This document shows positions 41,040 through 52,022 of a stretch of DNA of 64,000 bases, piece by piece (positions within the stretch are counted from its first letter, which is position 1; the number at the start of each line of letters is the position of its first letter). The notes beneath the pieces are model-generated. The model worked only from the letters and a program-made list of their open reading frames with translations. It was not told the origin of the DNA and made no database searches. The position numbers and the translations under genes are program-made. This stretch comes from Anthopleura xanthogrammica (Eukaryota; Cnidaria; Anthozoa; Actiniaria; Actiniidae): NCBI GenBank assembly GCA_964019055.1, contig OZ025212.1, positions 9,787,109-9,851,108 of the forward strand. The letters are read 5' to 3'.

Positions 41040-43270
41040 TTCTGAAGCCAAGATGGGAATCGACTCCAGGACACTCTGTATTCTAGTCGCACGATCTCGC
41101 ACTGAGCTGGTAAATACTCAAATGCCGAATATGGTCGTTTGTCCACTCTTTATTTTGACAAACGTACTGTATATTTTACCAAAAGAAAAATTTCTAAGAA
41201 AATATACGATAAACATGGTATGGGTATGATAATGGAATGAAATGTGTATATGATCTTACCAAACTATGAAATAATCAGAAAAAAAAAATACTGAGGCCCA
41301 GATGGGAATCGACCACAGGACCCTCGGTATCCTAGTCGGTCAATCTGCCATTGAGCTAGAGGAGATTCTAATGACGAGTAAGGTCGTTCATCGACATTGT
41401 ATTGTGACAAACGTACTTTATATGCTACAGTCACAGAAATGTGTAAGGAAATATACGATAACATGGTATGCCTATGATGATGGAAGGAAATGTTTATATC
41501 ATAGTACCAAACTGTGAAATTATTAGAAAAAAAGAATAATTCTGAGATCCAGATGGGAATCGAACCCATGACCTTCAGTATCCTAGTCGGAAGCTCCGCC
41601 ACTGAGCTAGAAGAGACGCTAATGGCGAATAAGGTCGTTTGTCCACACTATATTTTGACAAAAGTACTGTATATGGTACAGTTACAGAAATTTCTAAGAA
41701 AATAGAACATAAACATGGTATGGGTATGATGATGGAATGCAATGTGTATATGATCTTACCAAACTATGAAATAATCAGAAAAAAAAATTCATATTCCCAG
41801 ATGGGAATCGCCCCAGGTACCCTCAGTATCCTAAGCGGACAATCTGCCATTGAGTAAGAGGAGACTCTAATGGCGAGAAAGGTCATTCATCGACATTGTA
41901 TTGTGACTAACGTACTGTATATTCTACCAGCACAGAAATGTCTAAAGAAATATACAATAAACATGGTACGCCTATGATGATGGAATGAAATGCGTATATG
42001 ATCGTACCAAACTGTGAATCTATTAGAAAAAAAAAAAATTCTTAGGTCCAGATGGTATTCGACCCCATGACCCTCCGTATCCTAGTCGGACGCTCCGCCA
42101 CTGAGCTAGAAGAGACGCTAATGGAGAGTAAGGTACTTTGTCCACACTATATTTTGACAAACGTACTGTATATGCTACAGTTTCAGAAATGTCTTAGGAA
42201 ATAGAAGATAAACATGGTACGGGTATGATGATGGAATGAAATATGTATATGATCGTACCATACTATAAAATAAAGAGAAAAAATAAAAAATTTTAGCCCC
42301 AGATAGGAATTGACCCAAGGACCCTACGTATCCTAGTCGGACGCTTTGGAACTAAGCTAGAGGAGTCTCCAATGACGAATAATGTCGTTAGTCCACACTA
42401 TGTTGTGACAAACGTACTGGATATGCTACAGTCACAGAAATGTTTAAGCAAATATACGATAAACATGGTATGCGTATGATAATGGATTGAAATGTGTATA
42501 TGATCTTACCAAACTATGAAATAATCAGAAAAAAAAAATTCTGAGGCCCAGATGAGAATCGACCCAAGGACCCTCCGTATCCTAGTCGGACGCTTTTCAA
42601 CTAAGCTAGAGGAGTCTCTAATGACGAATTTGTCATTAGTCCAAACTATATTGTGACAAACGTACTGTATATGCTACTGTCACAGAAATGTGTAGGGAAA
42701 TATATGAAAAACATGGTATGCCTATGATGATGGAAGGAAATGTGTATATGATCGTACCAAACTGTGAAATTATTAGAAAAAATATTAATTCTGAGATCCA
42801 GATGGGAATCGACCCAAGGACCCTCCGTATCCTAGTCGGACGCTCCGCCACTGAGCTAGAACAGACTTTAATGGCGAATAAGGTCGTTTGTCCACACTAT
42901 ATTTTGACAAACGTACTGTAAATGGTACAGTCACAGAAATGTATAAGGAAATATGCGATAATTATGGTATGCCTATGATGATAAAATGAAATGTGAAGAT
43001 GATCGTAGAAAACTGTGAAATAATCAAAAAAAAAAAAAAAAAAAAAATTCTGAGTTCCAGATGGGAATCGACCCAAGGACCCTCAGTATCCCAGTTGGAC
43101 AATCTGCCACTAAGCTAGAGTAGACTCTAATAGCGAATAATATCGTTAGTCCCCACTATCTTGTAACAAAAGTACTGTAAATGCTACAGTTTCAGAAATG
43201 TCTAAGCAAATAGAAGATAAACATGGTATGGGTATGATGATGAAATGAAATATGTATATGATCGTACCAT
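41040..43270 (-). repeat. Segmental duplication inside satellite, copy 2
   Basis: Partner of 36530-38760. The offset changes from 4511 to 4510 after ~42790 because of a one-base change in an A-run. The intervening satellite (38760-41040) is unlike either copy, so this is block duplication over 18 monomers. Confidence 0.85.
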
Positions 43271-44977
43271 ACTATAAAATAATCAGAAAAAACAAATTCT
43301 GAGGCCCAGATGGGAATCGACCAAAGGACCCTCGTTATCCTAGTCGGACAATCTGCCATTGAGCTAGAGGAGACTCTAATGACGAGTAAGGTCGTTCATC
43401 GACATTGTATTGTGACAAACGTAATGTATATTCTACCAGCACAAAAATGTCTAAAGAAATATACGATAAATATGGTATGCCTATGATGATGGAAGGAAAT
43501 GTGTATATGATCGTACCAAACTGTGAAACTATAGGAAAAAAATATTAATTCTGAGTTCCAGATGGTATTCGACCCCATGACCCTGCGTATCCTAGTCGGA
43601 CGCTCCGCCACTGGGCTAGAAGAGACGCTAATGGCGAGTAAGGTGATTTTTCCACACTATATTTTGACATACGTACTGTATATGGTACAGTCACACAAAT
43701 TTCTAAGAAATTATGCGATAAACATGGTATGCGTATGATAATGGAATGAAATGTGTATATGATCTTACCAAAGTAAGAAATAATCAGAAAAAAAGATATT
43801 CTGAGTCCCGGATGGGAATCGACCCAAGTACCCTCGGTATCCTAGTCGGACAATCTGCCATTGAGCTAGAGGAGATTCTAATGGCGAGTAAGGTCGTTCA
43901 TCGACATTGTATTGTGACAAACGTACTGTATATTCTACCAGCACAGAAATGTCTAAAGAAATATACAATAAACTTGGTATGCCTATGATGATGGAAGGAA
44001 ATGCGTATATGATCGTACCAAACTGTGAAACTATTAGAAAAAAAAAATAATTCTGAGGTCCAGATGGTATTCGAGCCCATGAACCTCCTTATCCTTGTCG
44101 GACGCTCCGCCACTGAGCTAGAAGAGACGCTAATGGCGATTAAGGTACTTTGTCAACACTATATTTTGACAAACGTACTGTATATGCTACAGTTTCAGAA
44201 ATGTCTCAGGAAATAAGAGATAAACATGGTATGGGTATGATAATGGAATGCAATGTGTATATGATCTTACCAAACTATGAAATAATCAGAAAAAAAAATT
44301 TCTGAGTCCCAGATGGGAATCGACCCAAGTACCCTTGGTATCCTAGTCGGAGAATCTGCCATTGAGTTAGAGGAGACTCTCGTGGCGAGTAAGGTCGTTC
44401 ATCGACATTGTATTGTGACAAACGTACTGTATATTCTACCAGCACAGAAATGTCTAAAGAAATATACAATAAACTTGGTATGCCTATGATGATGGAAGGA
44501 AATGCGTATATGATCGGACCAAACTGTGAAACTATTAGAAAAAAAAAATAATTCTGAGGTCCAGATGGTATTCGAGCCCATGAACCTCCTTATCCTTGTC
44601 GGACGCTCCGCCACTGAGCTAGAAGAGACGCTAATGGCGATTAAGGTACTTTGTCAACACTATATTTTGACAAACGTACTGTATATGCTACAGTTTCAGA
44701 AATGTCTAAGGAAATATACGAAAAACATGGTATGCCTATGAGGATGGAAGGAAATGTGTATATGATCGTACAAAACTGTGAAATTATTAGAAAAATATAT
44801 TCATTCTGAGATCCAGATGGGAATCGACCCAAGGACCCTCCGTATCCTATTCGGACGCTCCGCCACTGAGCTAGAAGAGACTCTAATGGCGAATAAGGTC
44901 GTTTTTCTACACTATATTTTGACAAACGTACTGTAAATGCTACAATCACAGAAAGGTATAAGGAGATATGCAATAAT

Positions 44978-45581
44978 GAATGGTTTCCAACGTAACAACG
45001 TGTAGTGGGAAAGCGTTTTCATTACGGTTCGTAGCTATGTACTACTATTATGTAACATTCTATTGTTTGTAATGAGTCTATTTAATAGTTTATTGTCTAT
45101 AGTATAAATGAATTGAATTGCTAATGAATTTCTGTTACTATTTAAGCATTAAAGAAGTTGAGGTCTTTACCTCGCTTGTTGGACAGCTTAGAGTTTGTAA
45201 TCCAACTTGACATGATTAATTTGTTCTAGTTCTAGCCCTCGGAGCTTATACGTTGCATCGGTCGAGGACTACGTTTTCCAGTAGGTTTTTTGTCCTGAGA
45301 GGTTTTTTCTTCTGGTTTTTTCGTAGCGGGCAGCGTATTATTGAATTGTAATTATTTATGTTTTAATTAAATTCTTGATATAATTTGTACGAATTCAACT
45401 ATTCGATAATGTATTTACGTCATCTTGAAAACAATTATATCCTCAAATTTCATGTAATAATATAAAATATACTTGTAATAAAATATGGTATTGCTGTCCA
45501 CACAGGCAACAAGCACAGTCACACTCCACATTGTAGTATTCACAAATGTGCTTTGCGCTGTGCGAAGGGTAGGAATGAATT
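44978..45581. other. ~605-bp interrupting segment, copy 3
   Basis: Third copy with the same junctions as the other two. The initial inverted repeat is damaged (GTGGGAAA in place of GTTGGAAA), so pairing at that hairpin is not under visible constraint. It is followed, as in the other copies, by a monomer with a long A-run. Confidence 0.8.
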
Positions 45582-48500
45582 ATGGTATGCCTATGATGAT
45601 GAAATGAAATGTGAATATGATCGTAGCAAACTGTAAAATAATAAAAAAAAAAAAAAAAAAAAAAGTTCTGCGGCCCAGATGGGAATCGACCCAAGGACCC
45701 TCAGTATCCCAATCGGACAATCTGCCACTAAACTAGAGTAGACTCTAATAGCGAAAAATATCGTTAGTCCCCACTATATTGTGACAAAAGTACTGTATAT
45801 GCTACAGTTTCAGAAATGTCTAAGAAAATAGAAGATAAACATGGTATGGGTATGATGATGGAATGAAATATGTATATGATCGTACCATACTATAAAAAAA
45901 ACAGAAAAAAATAATAAATTTTAGCCCCAGCTGGGAATCGAACCAAGGATTCTCCGTATCCTAGTCGGACGCTTTGCAAATAAGCTAGAGGAGTCTCTAA
46001 TGACGAATAATGTCGTTAGTCCACACTATATTGTGACAAACGTACTGGTTATGCTACAGTCACAGAAATGTCTAGGGAAAGATCAGATAAACATAATATG
46101 CTTATGATGTTGGAAAGAAATGTGTATATCATTGTACCAAACTGTGAAATTATCAGAAAAGAAAAAATTCTGAAGCCAAGAGGGGAATCGACTCCAGGAC
46201 ACTCCGTATTCTAGTCGCACTATCTCGCACTGAGCTAGAAGATACTCTACTGGCAAATATGGTCGTTAGTCCACACTTTATTTTGACAAACGTACTGTAT
46301 ATTCTACCAAAACAAATATTTCTAAAAAAATATACGATAAACACGGTATGCGTATGATAATGGAATGAAATGTGTATATGATCTTACCAAACTGTGAAAT
46401 TATCAGAAAAGAAAAAATTCTGAAGCCAAGATGGGAATCGACTCCAGGACACTCTGTATTCTAGTCGCACGATCTCGCACTGAGCTGGAAGATACTCTAA
46501 TGCCAAATATGGTCGTTTGTCCACACTTTATTTTTACAAACGTACTGTATATTCTACCAAAACAAACATTTCTAAGAAAATATACGATAAACATGGTATG
46601 CGTATGATAATGGAATGCAATCTGTATATGATCTTACCAAACTATGAAATAATCAGAAAAAAAAATTCTGAGGCCCAGATGGGAATCGACCCAAGGACCC
46701 TCGGTATTCTAGTCGGAGAATCTGCCATTGAGCTAGAGGAGACTCTAATGACGAGTAAAGTCGTTCATCGACATTGTATTGTGACAAACGTACTGTATAT
46801 GCTACAGTCACAGAAATGTGTAAGGAAATATAAGATAAACATGTTATGCCTATGATGATGGAAGGAAATGTGTATATTATCGTACCAAACTGTGAAACTA
46901 TAGGAAAAAAATATTAATTCTGAGTTCCAGATGGTATTCGACCCCATGACCCTGCGTATCCTTGTCGGACGCTCCGCCACTGAGCTAGAAGAGACGCTAA
47001 TGGCGAGTAAGGTACTTTTTCCACACTATATTTTGACATACGTACTGTATATGGTACAGTCACAGAAATTTCTAAGAAAATATAGGATAAACATGGTATG
47101 CGTATGATAATGGAATGAAATGTGTATATGATCTTACCAAACTATGAAATAATCAGAAAAAAAGATATTCTGATGCCCAGATGGGAATCGACCCAAGTAC
47201 CCTCGGTATCCTAGTCGGACAATCTGCCATTGAGCTAGAGGAGACTCTAATGGCGAGTAAGGTCGTTCATCGACATTGTATTGTGACAAACGTACTGTAT
47301 ATTCTACCAGCACAGAAATGTCTAAAGAAATATACGATAAACATGGTATGCCTATGATGATGGAAGGAAATGTGTATATGATCGTACCAAACTGTGAAAT
47401 TATTAGAAAAAAATAATAATTCTGAGATCCAGATGGGAATCGACCCCATGACCTTCCGTATCCTAGTGGGACGCTCCGCCATTGAGCTAGAAGAGACTCT
47501 AATGTCGAATAAGGTCGTTTGTCCACACTATATTTTGACAAACGTACTGTATATGGTACAGTCACAGAATTGGCTAAGGAAAGATAACATAAACATAATA
47601 TGCTTATGATGTTTGAATGAAATGTGTATATCATTGTACCAAACTGTGAAATAATCAAAAAAAAAAAAAAAAAAACGTTCTGAGGCCCAGATGGGAATCG
47701 ACAAAAGGACCCTCAGTATCCCAGTCGGACAATCTGCCACTAAGCTAGAGTAGACTCTAATAGCGAATAATAACGTTAGTCCCCACTATATTGTGACAAA
47801 AGTACTTTATATGCTACAGTCACAGAAATGTCTAAGGAAAGATAAGATAATCATGGTATGCGTATGATGATGGAATTAATTGTGTATATCATAGTACCAA
47901 ACTGTGAAATTATCAGAAAAAAAGAAAAGTCTGAGGCCCAGAGAGGAATCGACCCAAGACCTTCCGTATCCTAGTCGGACGGTCCGCCACTGAGCTAGAG
48001 GGGACTCTAATGGCGAGTAAGGTCGTTCGTCGACACTGTATTGAGACAAACGTACTGTATATTCTACCATCACAGAAATGTCTAAGGAAAGATGCGATAA
48101 ACAAGGTATGTGTATGATGATGGAATGTAATGTGTATATCATCGTACCAAACTGTGAAAGTATCAGAAAAAAAACATTCTGAGGCCCAGATAGGAATCGA
48201 CCTCACGACCTTCTGTATTCTGGTTAAACGCCCTGCCACTGAGCTAGAGGAGACACTAATGGCGGATAAGGTCGTTAGTCCGCACTATATTGTGACGAAA
48301 GTACTCTAATGCTACAGTTTATGAAATGTCTAATAACATATACAATAAACATGGTATGAGAATGATGATGGATTGAAATATGGATATAATCGTACCATAC
48401 TATAAAATAAACAGAAAAAATGATAAATTTTAACCCCAGCTTGTAATCGAACCAAGGACTCTCCGTATCCTAGTTGGGCGCTCTGCCACTAAGCTAGAGG

Positions 48501-50146
48501 AGACTTTGATGACGATTAATGTCGTTAGTCCACACTAAATTGTGACAAACGTACTTTATATGGTACAGTCACAGAAATGTCTAAGGAAAGATAAGATAAA
48601 CTTTGTATTCGTATGATGATGGAATGAAATGTGTATATCATTGTGCCAAATTGTGAAATTTTCAGAAAAGAAAAAAATTCTGATGCCCAGTTGGGAATCG
48701 ACCCCAGGACACTCTGTATTCTAGTCGGACGCTCTGCTGCTAAGCTAGAGGAGACTCTAATAATGAATAATGTCGTTAATCCACACTATATTGTGACAAA
48801 CGTACTTTATATGCTACAGTCACAGAAATGTCTAAGGAAAGATAAGATAATCATGGTATGCGTATGATGATGGAATTAATTGTGTATATCATAGTACCAA
48901 ACTGTGAAATTATCAGAAAAAAAGAAAAGTCTGAGGCCCAGAGAGGAATCGACCCAAGACCTTCCGTATCGTAGTCGGACGGTCCGCCACTGAGCTAGAG
49001 GGGACTCTAATGGCGAGTAAGGTCGTTCGTCGACACTGTATTGAGACAAACGTACTGTATATTCTACCATCACAGAAATGTCTAAGGAAAGATGCGATAA
49101 ACAAGGTATGTGTATGATGATGGAATGTAATGTGTATATCATCGTACCAAACTGTGAAAGTATCAGAAAAAAAACATTCTGAGGCCCAGATAGGAATCGA
49201 CCTCACGACCTTCTGTATTCTGGTTAAACGCCCTGCCACTGAGCTAGAGGAGACACTAATGGCGGATAAGGTCGTTAGTCCGCACTATATTGTGACGAAA
49301 GTACTCTAATGCTACAGTTTATGAAATGTCTAATAACATATACAATAAACATGGTATGAGAATGATGATGGATTGAAATTTGGATATAATCGTACCATAC
49401 TATAAAATAAACAGAAAAAATGATAAATTTTAACCCCAGCTTGTAATCGAACCAAGGACTCTCCGTATCCTAGTTGGGCGCTCTGCCACTAAGCTAGAGG
49501 AGACTTTGATGACGATTAATGTCGTTAGTCCACACTAAATTGTGACAAACGTACTTTATATGGTACAGTCACAGAAATGTCTAAGGAAAGATAAGATAAA
49601 CTTTGTATTCGTATGATGATGGAATGAAATGTGTATATCATTGTGCCAAATTGTGAAATTTTCAGAAAAGAAAAAAATTCTGATGCCCAGTTGGGAATCG
49701 ACCCCAGGACACTCTGTATTCTAGTCGGACGCTCTGCTGCTAAGCTAGAGGAGACTCTAATAATGAATAATGTCGTTAGTCCACACTATATTGTGACAAA
49801 CGTACTTTATATGCTACAGTCACAGAAATGTCTAAGGAAATATACGATAAACATGGGATGCGTAAAATGATGGAATGAAATGTGTATAAACATGGTATGC
49901 GTATGATGATGGAATGAAATGTGTATATTATCTTACCAAACTATGAGATAATCAGAAAAAAAAAAAATTCTGAGGCCGAGATGGGAATCGACCCCAGTAC
50001 CCTTGGTATCCTAGTCGGACAATCTGCCACTGAGCTAGAGGAGACTCTTATGGCAAATAAGGTCGTTCGTCGACACTGTAGTGTGACAAACGTACTGTAT
50101 ATTCTACCATAACAGAAATGTCTAAGGAAATATACGATAAACATGG
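45582..50146 (-). repeat. tRNA-like satellite array, right arm part 4
   Basis: About 18 monomers running up to the retrotransposon junction. The array breaks off in the phrase GATAAACATGGT at ~50147, where the element's 3' repeat starts. Confidence 0.88.
47876..49875 (-). repeat. 1000-bp four-monomer higher-order repeat (two copies)
   Basis: 47876-48875 and 48876-49875 match with an offset of exactly 1000 bp and only a few substitutions, for example CGTATCCTAG versus CGTATCGTAG near 47970/48970. The second copy leads directly into the retrotransposon. The same sequence lies beside the second retrotransposon copy at 58766-59941. Confidence 0.88.
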
Positions 50147-50211
50147 TGTATTATGCAGTTTCAGTCATTGTTATTAATGAGATATAAATTAGATATGGAC
50201 ACACCAACTCC
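50146..50211 (-). repeat. Retrotransposon 3' direct repeat, outer copy (B2)
   Basis: Matches 50468-50533 at an offset of 322 bp with about seven mismatches. Shared landmarks on + are GTGTATTAT, TTGTTATTAATGAGATATAAAT and CCAACTCC at the right end. It forms the boundary with the satellite. Confidence 0.8.
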
Positions 50212-50355
50212 AAGCGGAGTCTCCTCCGGTACGAAGTGGTTGGTATAGAGGCTGGCCACCCTGCGCCCCGACTAAATTGAGGGAGGGGGGTGGGTCGCAA
50301 TGTTTTTCTCGTCTGATTTCTTGTCGCCGAGTAATGTATGTATGGCGTCGTTTGA

Positions 50356-50380
50356 CTTATATACGCCCCAACAGCCAATC
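50356..50380 (-). promoter_or_regulatory. CCAAT/TATA-like promoter in the retrotransposon 3' region
   Basis: On the - strand an inverted CCAAT box (GATTGG, 50380-50375) lies just upstream of TATATAAG (50363-50356). Transcription would run left through the outer repeat. In split-repeat YR elements the internal segment is also found at the 5' end and supplies the promoter, which fits. This surrounding segment is GC-richer than its neighbours. Confidence 0.5.
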
Positions 50381-50467
50381 AGGTTTACCCCGAGGGACAT
50401 TCTCACGTGAAAGTATATTAGAATAACTTTCCTTCAACAGAACATGCATATTCAATGACTTTGCATA

Positions 50468-50533
50468 GTGTATTATTCTGTTTCAGTCTTTGTTATTAAT
50501 GAGATATAAATAAGATATGGACACTCCAACTCC
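50468..50533 (-). repeat. Retrotransposon 3' direct repeat, inner copy (B1)
   Basis: Inner partner of 50146-50211. Between this repeat and the recombinase stop (50534-50735) there is only AT-rich 3' sequence, with AATAAA-type polyadenylation motifs on the - strand near 50580 and in the 50705-50735 stretch. Confidence 0.8.
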
Positions 50534-50735
50534 TCCCTTCTCTACCACCAACTCAAAGACGCTTAACTACAAAACATATTTTATTTAACATTTAGCGTTT
50601 AAACACACATAATAAATTCATATAGCATAACTATAAAGGATGCTTCTCCCAATCCTTAAACAAAAATTCCCTCCGAAAAAATAACAAATAGGAGGAAATT
50701 GCTTTTACGTTTATTCATATAACATAAACATTTAT

Positions 50736-52016
50736 TCACACAAACGCCTTAGAAAAACCCTTCAATTGATTTAGGGTTCTGTATTCTAATCCTGTGTGCC
50801 TATCGAGATTAGCCAACTTCTGCGCTGGTCCAGCTGGACTAAGCACCTGTCTTAATTTAATGTAATGCAGGGCAGTTTTACTATTCTTCCACCCAACGTG
50901 GTCCATAATCTGATCAAGTGTAACATTAGCTAGTGCCATGGAAATAGCTGCTCCGCTTCTAAAACCATGTAAAGTAATGTGATCCTATGAAAGCGAGCCC
51001 TTTGACTCTTTCACATAAAAATTCAACCTTGCCTGAGCTGCGGATGCCTCGAGTGTGCACGACTTAACAAGGCCGTCCTTTGAAAGTGCACGAAACAAAT
51101 ACTCCGTTGAAATATCTATTTTTAACGCTTTACAAATATCAAAATACAAATCTAATCCCTGAACTGGACACACTAATCTATTTGAGCCCCTTTTCAACGC
51201 AAATACATTTGAATCACCTGATCTAAGGGACTTTGTCCATAACTGATTAAACAAGAGGCCTGAGTTATCAGGAAAACGTAAAATGGTAGCTGTTGAGATA
51301 CTCAATAAATCAGCAGCTCGATCAGCGGAGAAAAACAAAGCTTTGAAAAAAGCCTGATCCCTAGCGACAACGAACGTTGTGAGCCGATTTTGTAAATAAC
51401 GAGCCAGAACTTCGATATCCGTTAGAAAAACTGGATCCGCCTGCCTCGGCGTTGTATGGGCCTTTTATTGTTCTTCCCGAACACTAACTAAATATTGTTT
51501 AACATACCTATCTGCTGCTGGGTTGCCCACACCCAGCAACGAAAACCACTCCCCACCTCTACCATTACTATTAAAAATTGTTCTTAGCTTTCCTATTAAT
51601 GAATCGACTGTTCCGAAAGCTAAGCGTCTAGGGCACAAGCAAGTGTTCGACCTAGAGTTTCCAAGGTTGGGACATGACTTATTGTGAATCACTGTCCTTC
51701 CCACTTGATCCTTCCAAACCAAGAAGGCTATGACGTCCTTGGGTAGGGCTGAATGTATGTCCTTGGGCGGAGAACGGGCTGCTAGGAAATCACACAGCTG
51801 TACTTCTAGTGCAGTCTTTTGTTTTGCGTACCTTGAAGTTTCACGTACTCCCTCTAGAGCTGTCATACGGTTCTGTATACCTTCCTCGTCAAGTGGAAAA
51901 CGGAGTTTCTTTAACAAGGTTCTATCTTCCTTCACAGTCTTTCTTTTATAACCACAATTTTGACAGAAATGAAAATCTTCATCATTTGCAGAATCACATT
52001 GTAAAGTGAGAGGTGA
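50736..52016 (-). pseudogene. Tyrosine recombinase of YR retrotransposon, copy 1, two internal stops
   Basis: Would integrate the circular cDNA by site-specific strand exchange. One reading frame runs from ~52016 to a TGA at 50736-50738. A zinc-ribbon-like CxxC lies at 51965-51954. A SAM-like N-terminal core follows (ALPKDVIAFLVWKD, then CPRRLAFGTVDSLIGKLRTIF). The catalytic arginine is in FFSADRAADL (start of the 51338 segment). HGFRSG supplies the HxxR motif at 50969-50958. A HVGW segment follows, then the HYI tyrosine at ~50864. All catalytic residues are present. It is broken by an in-frame TAA (51465-51467) and TAG (50985-50987). No ATG is evident at its start, which directly follows the Pol TGA and a TAA at 52017-52019. 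Both stops are shared by the second copy. Confidence 0.9.
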
Positions 52017-52022
52017 TTACAG

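Larger units (their letters stand above)
35693..44977 (-). repeat. tRNA-like satellite array, right arm part 3
   Basis: About 37 monomers. It includes two ~2.2-kb blocks related by 4511 bp, and a 501-bp dimer block at about 38920-39990 that matches the dimers at 18930-20470. A-runs reach ~20 bases, for example at 38515-38537 and 43025-43047. Confidence 0.88.

Noticed and set aside
12793..50146. Functional tRNA genes
   Set aside because: Acceptor strands do not pair and many bodies have broken D- or anticodon stems.
12793..50146. Hammerhead ribozyme within the 250-bp monomer (ATGATGATGG...GAAA)
   Set aside because: The CUGANGA core is not present and flanking stems do not form.
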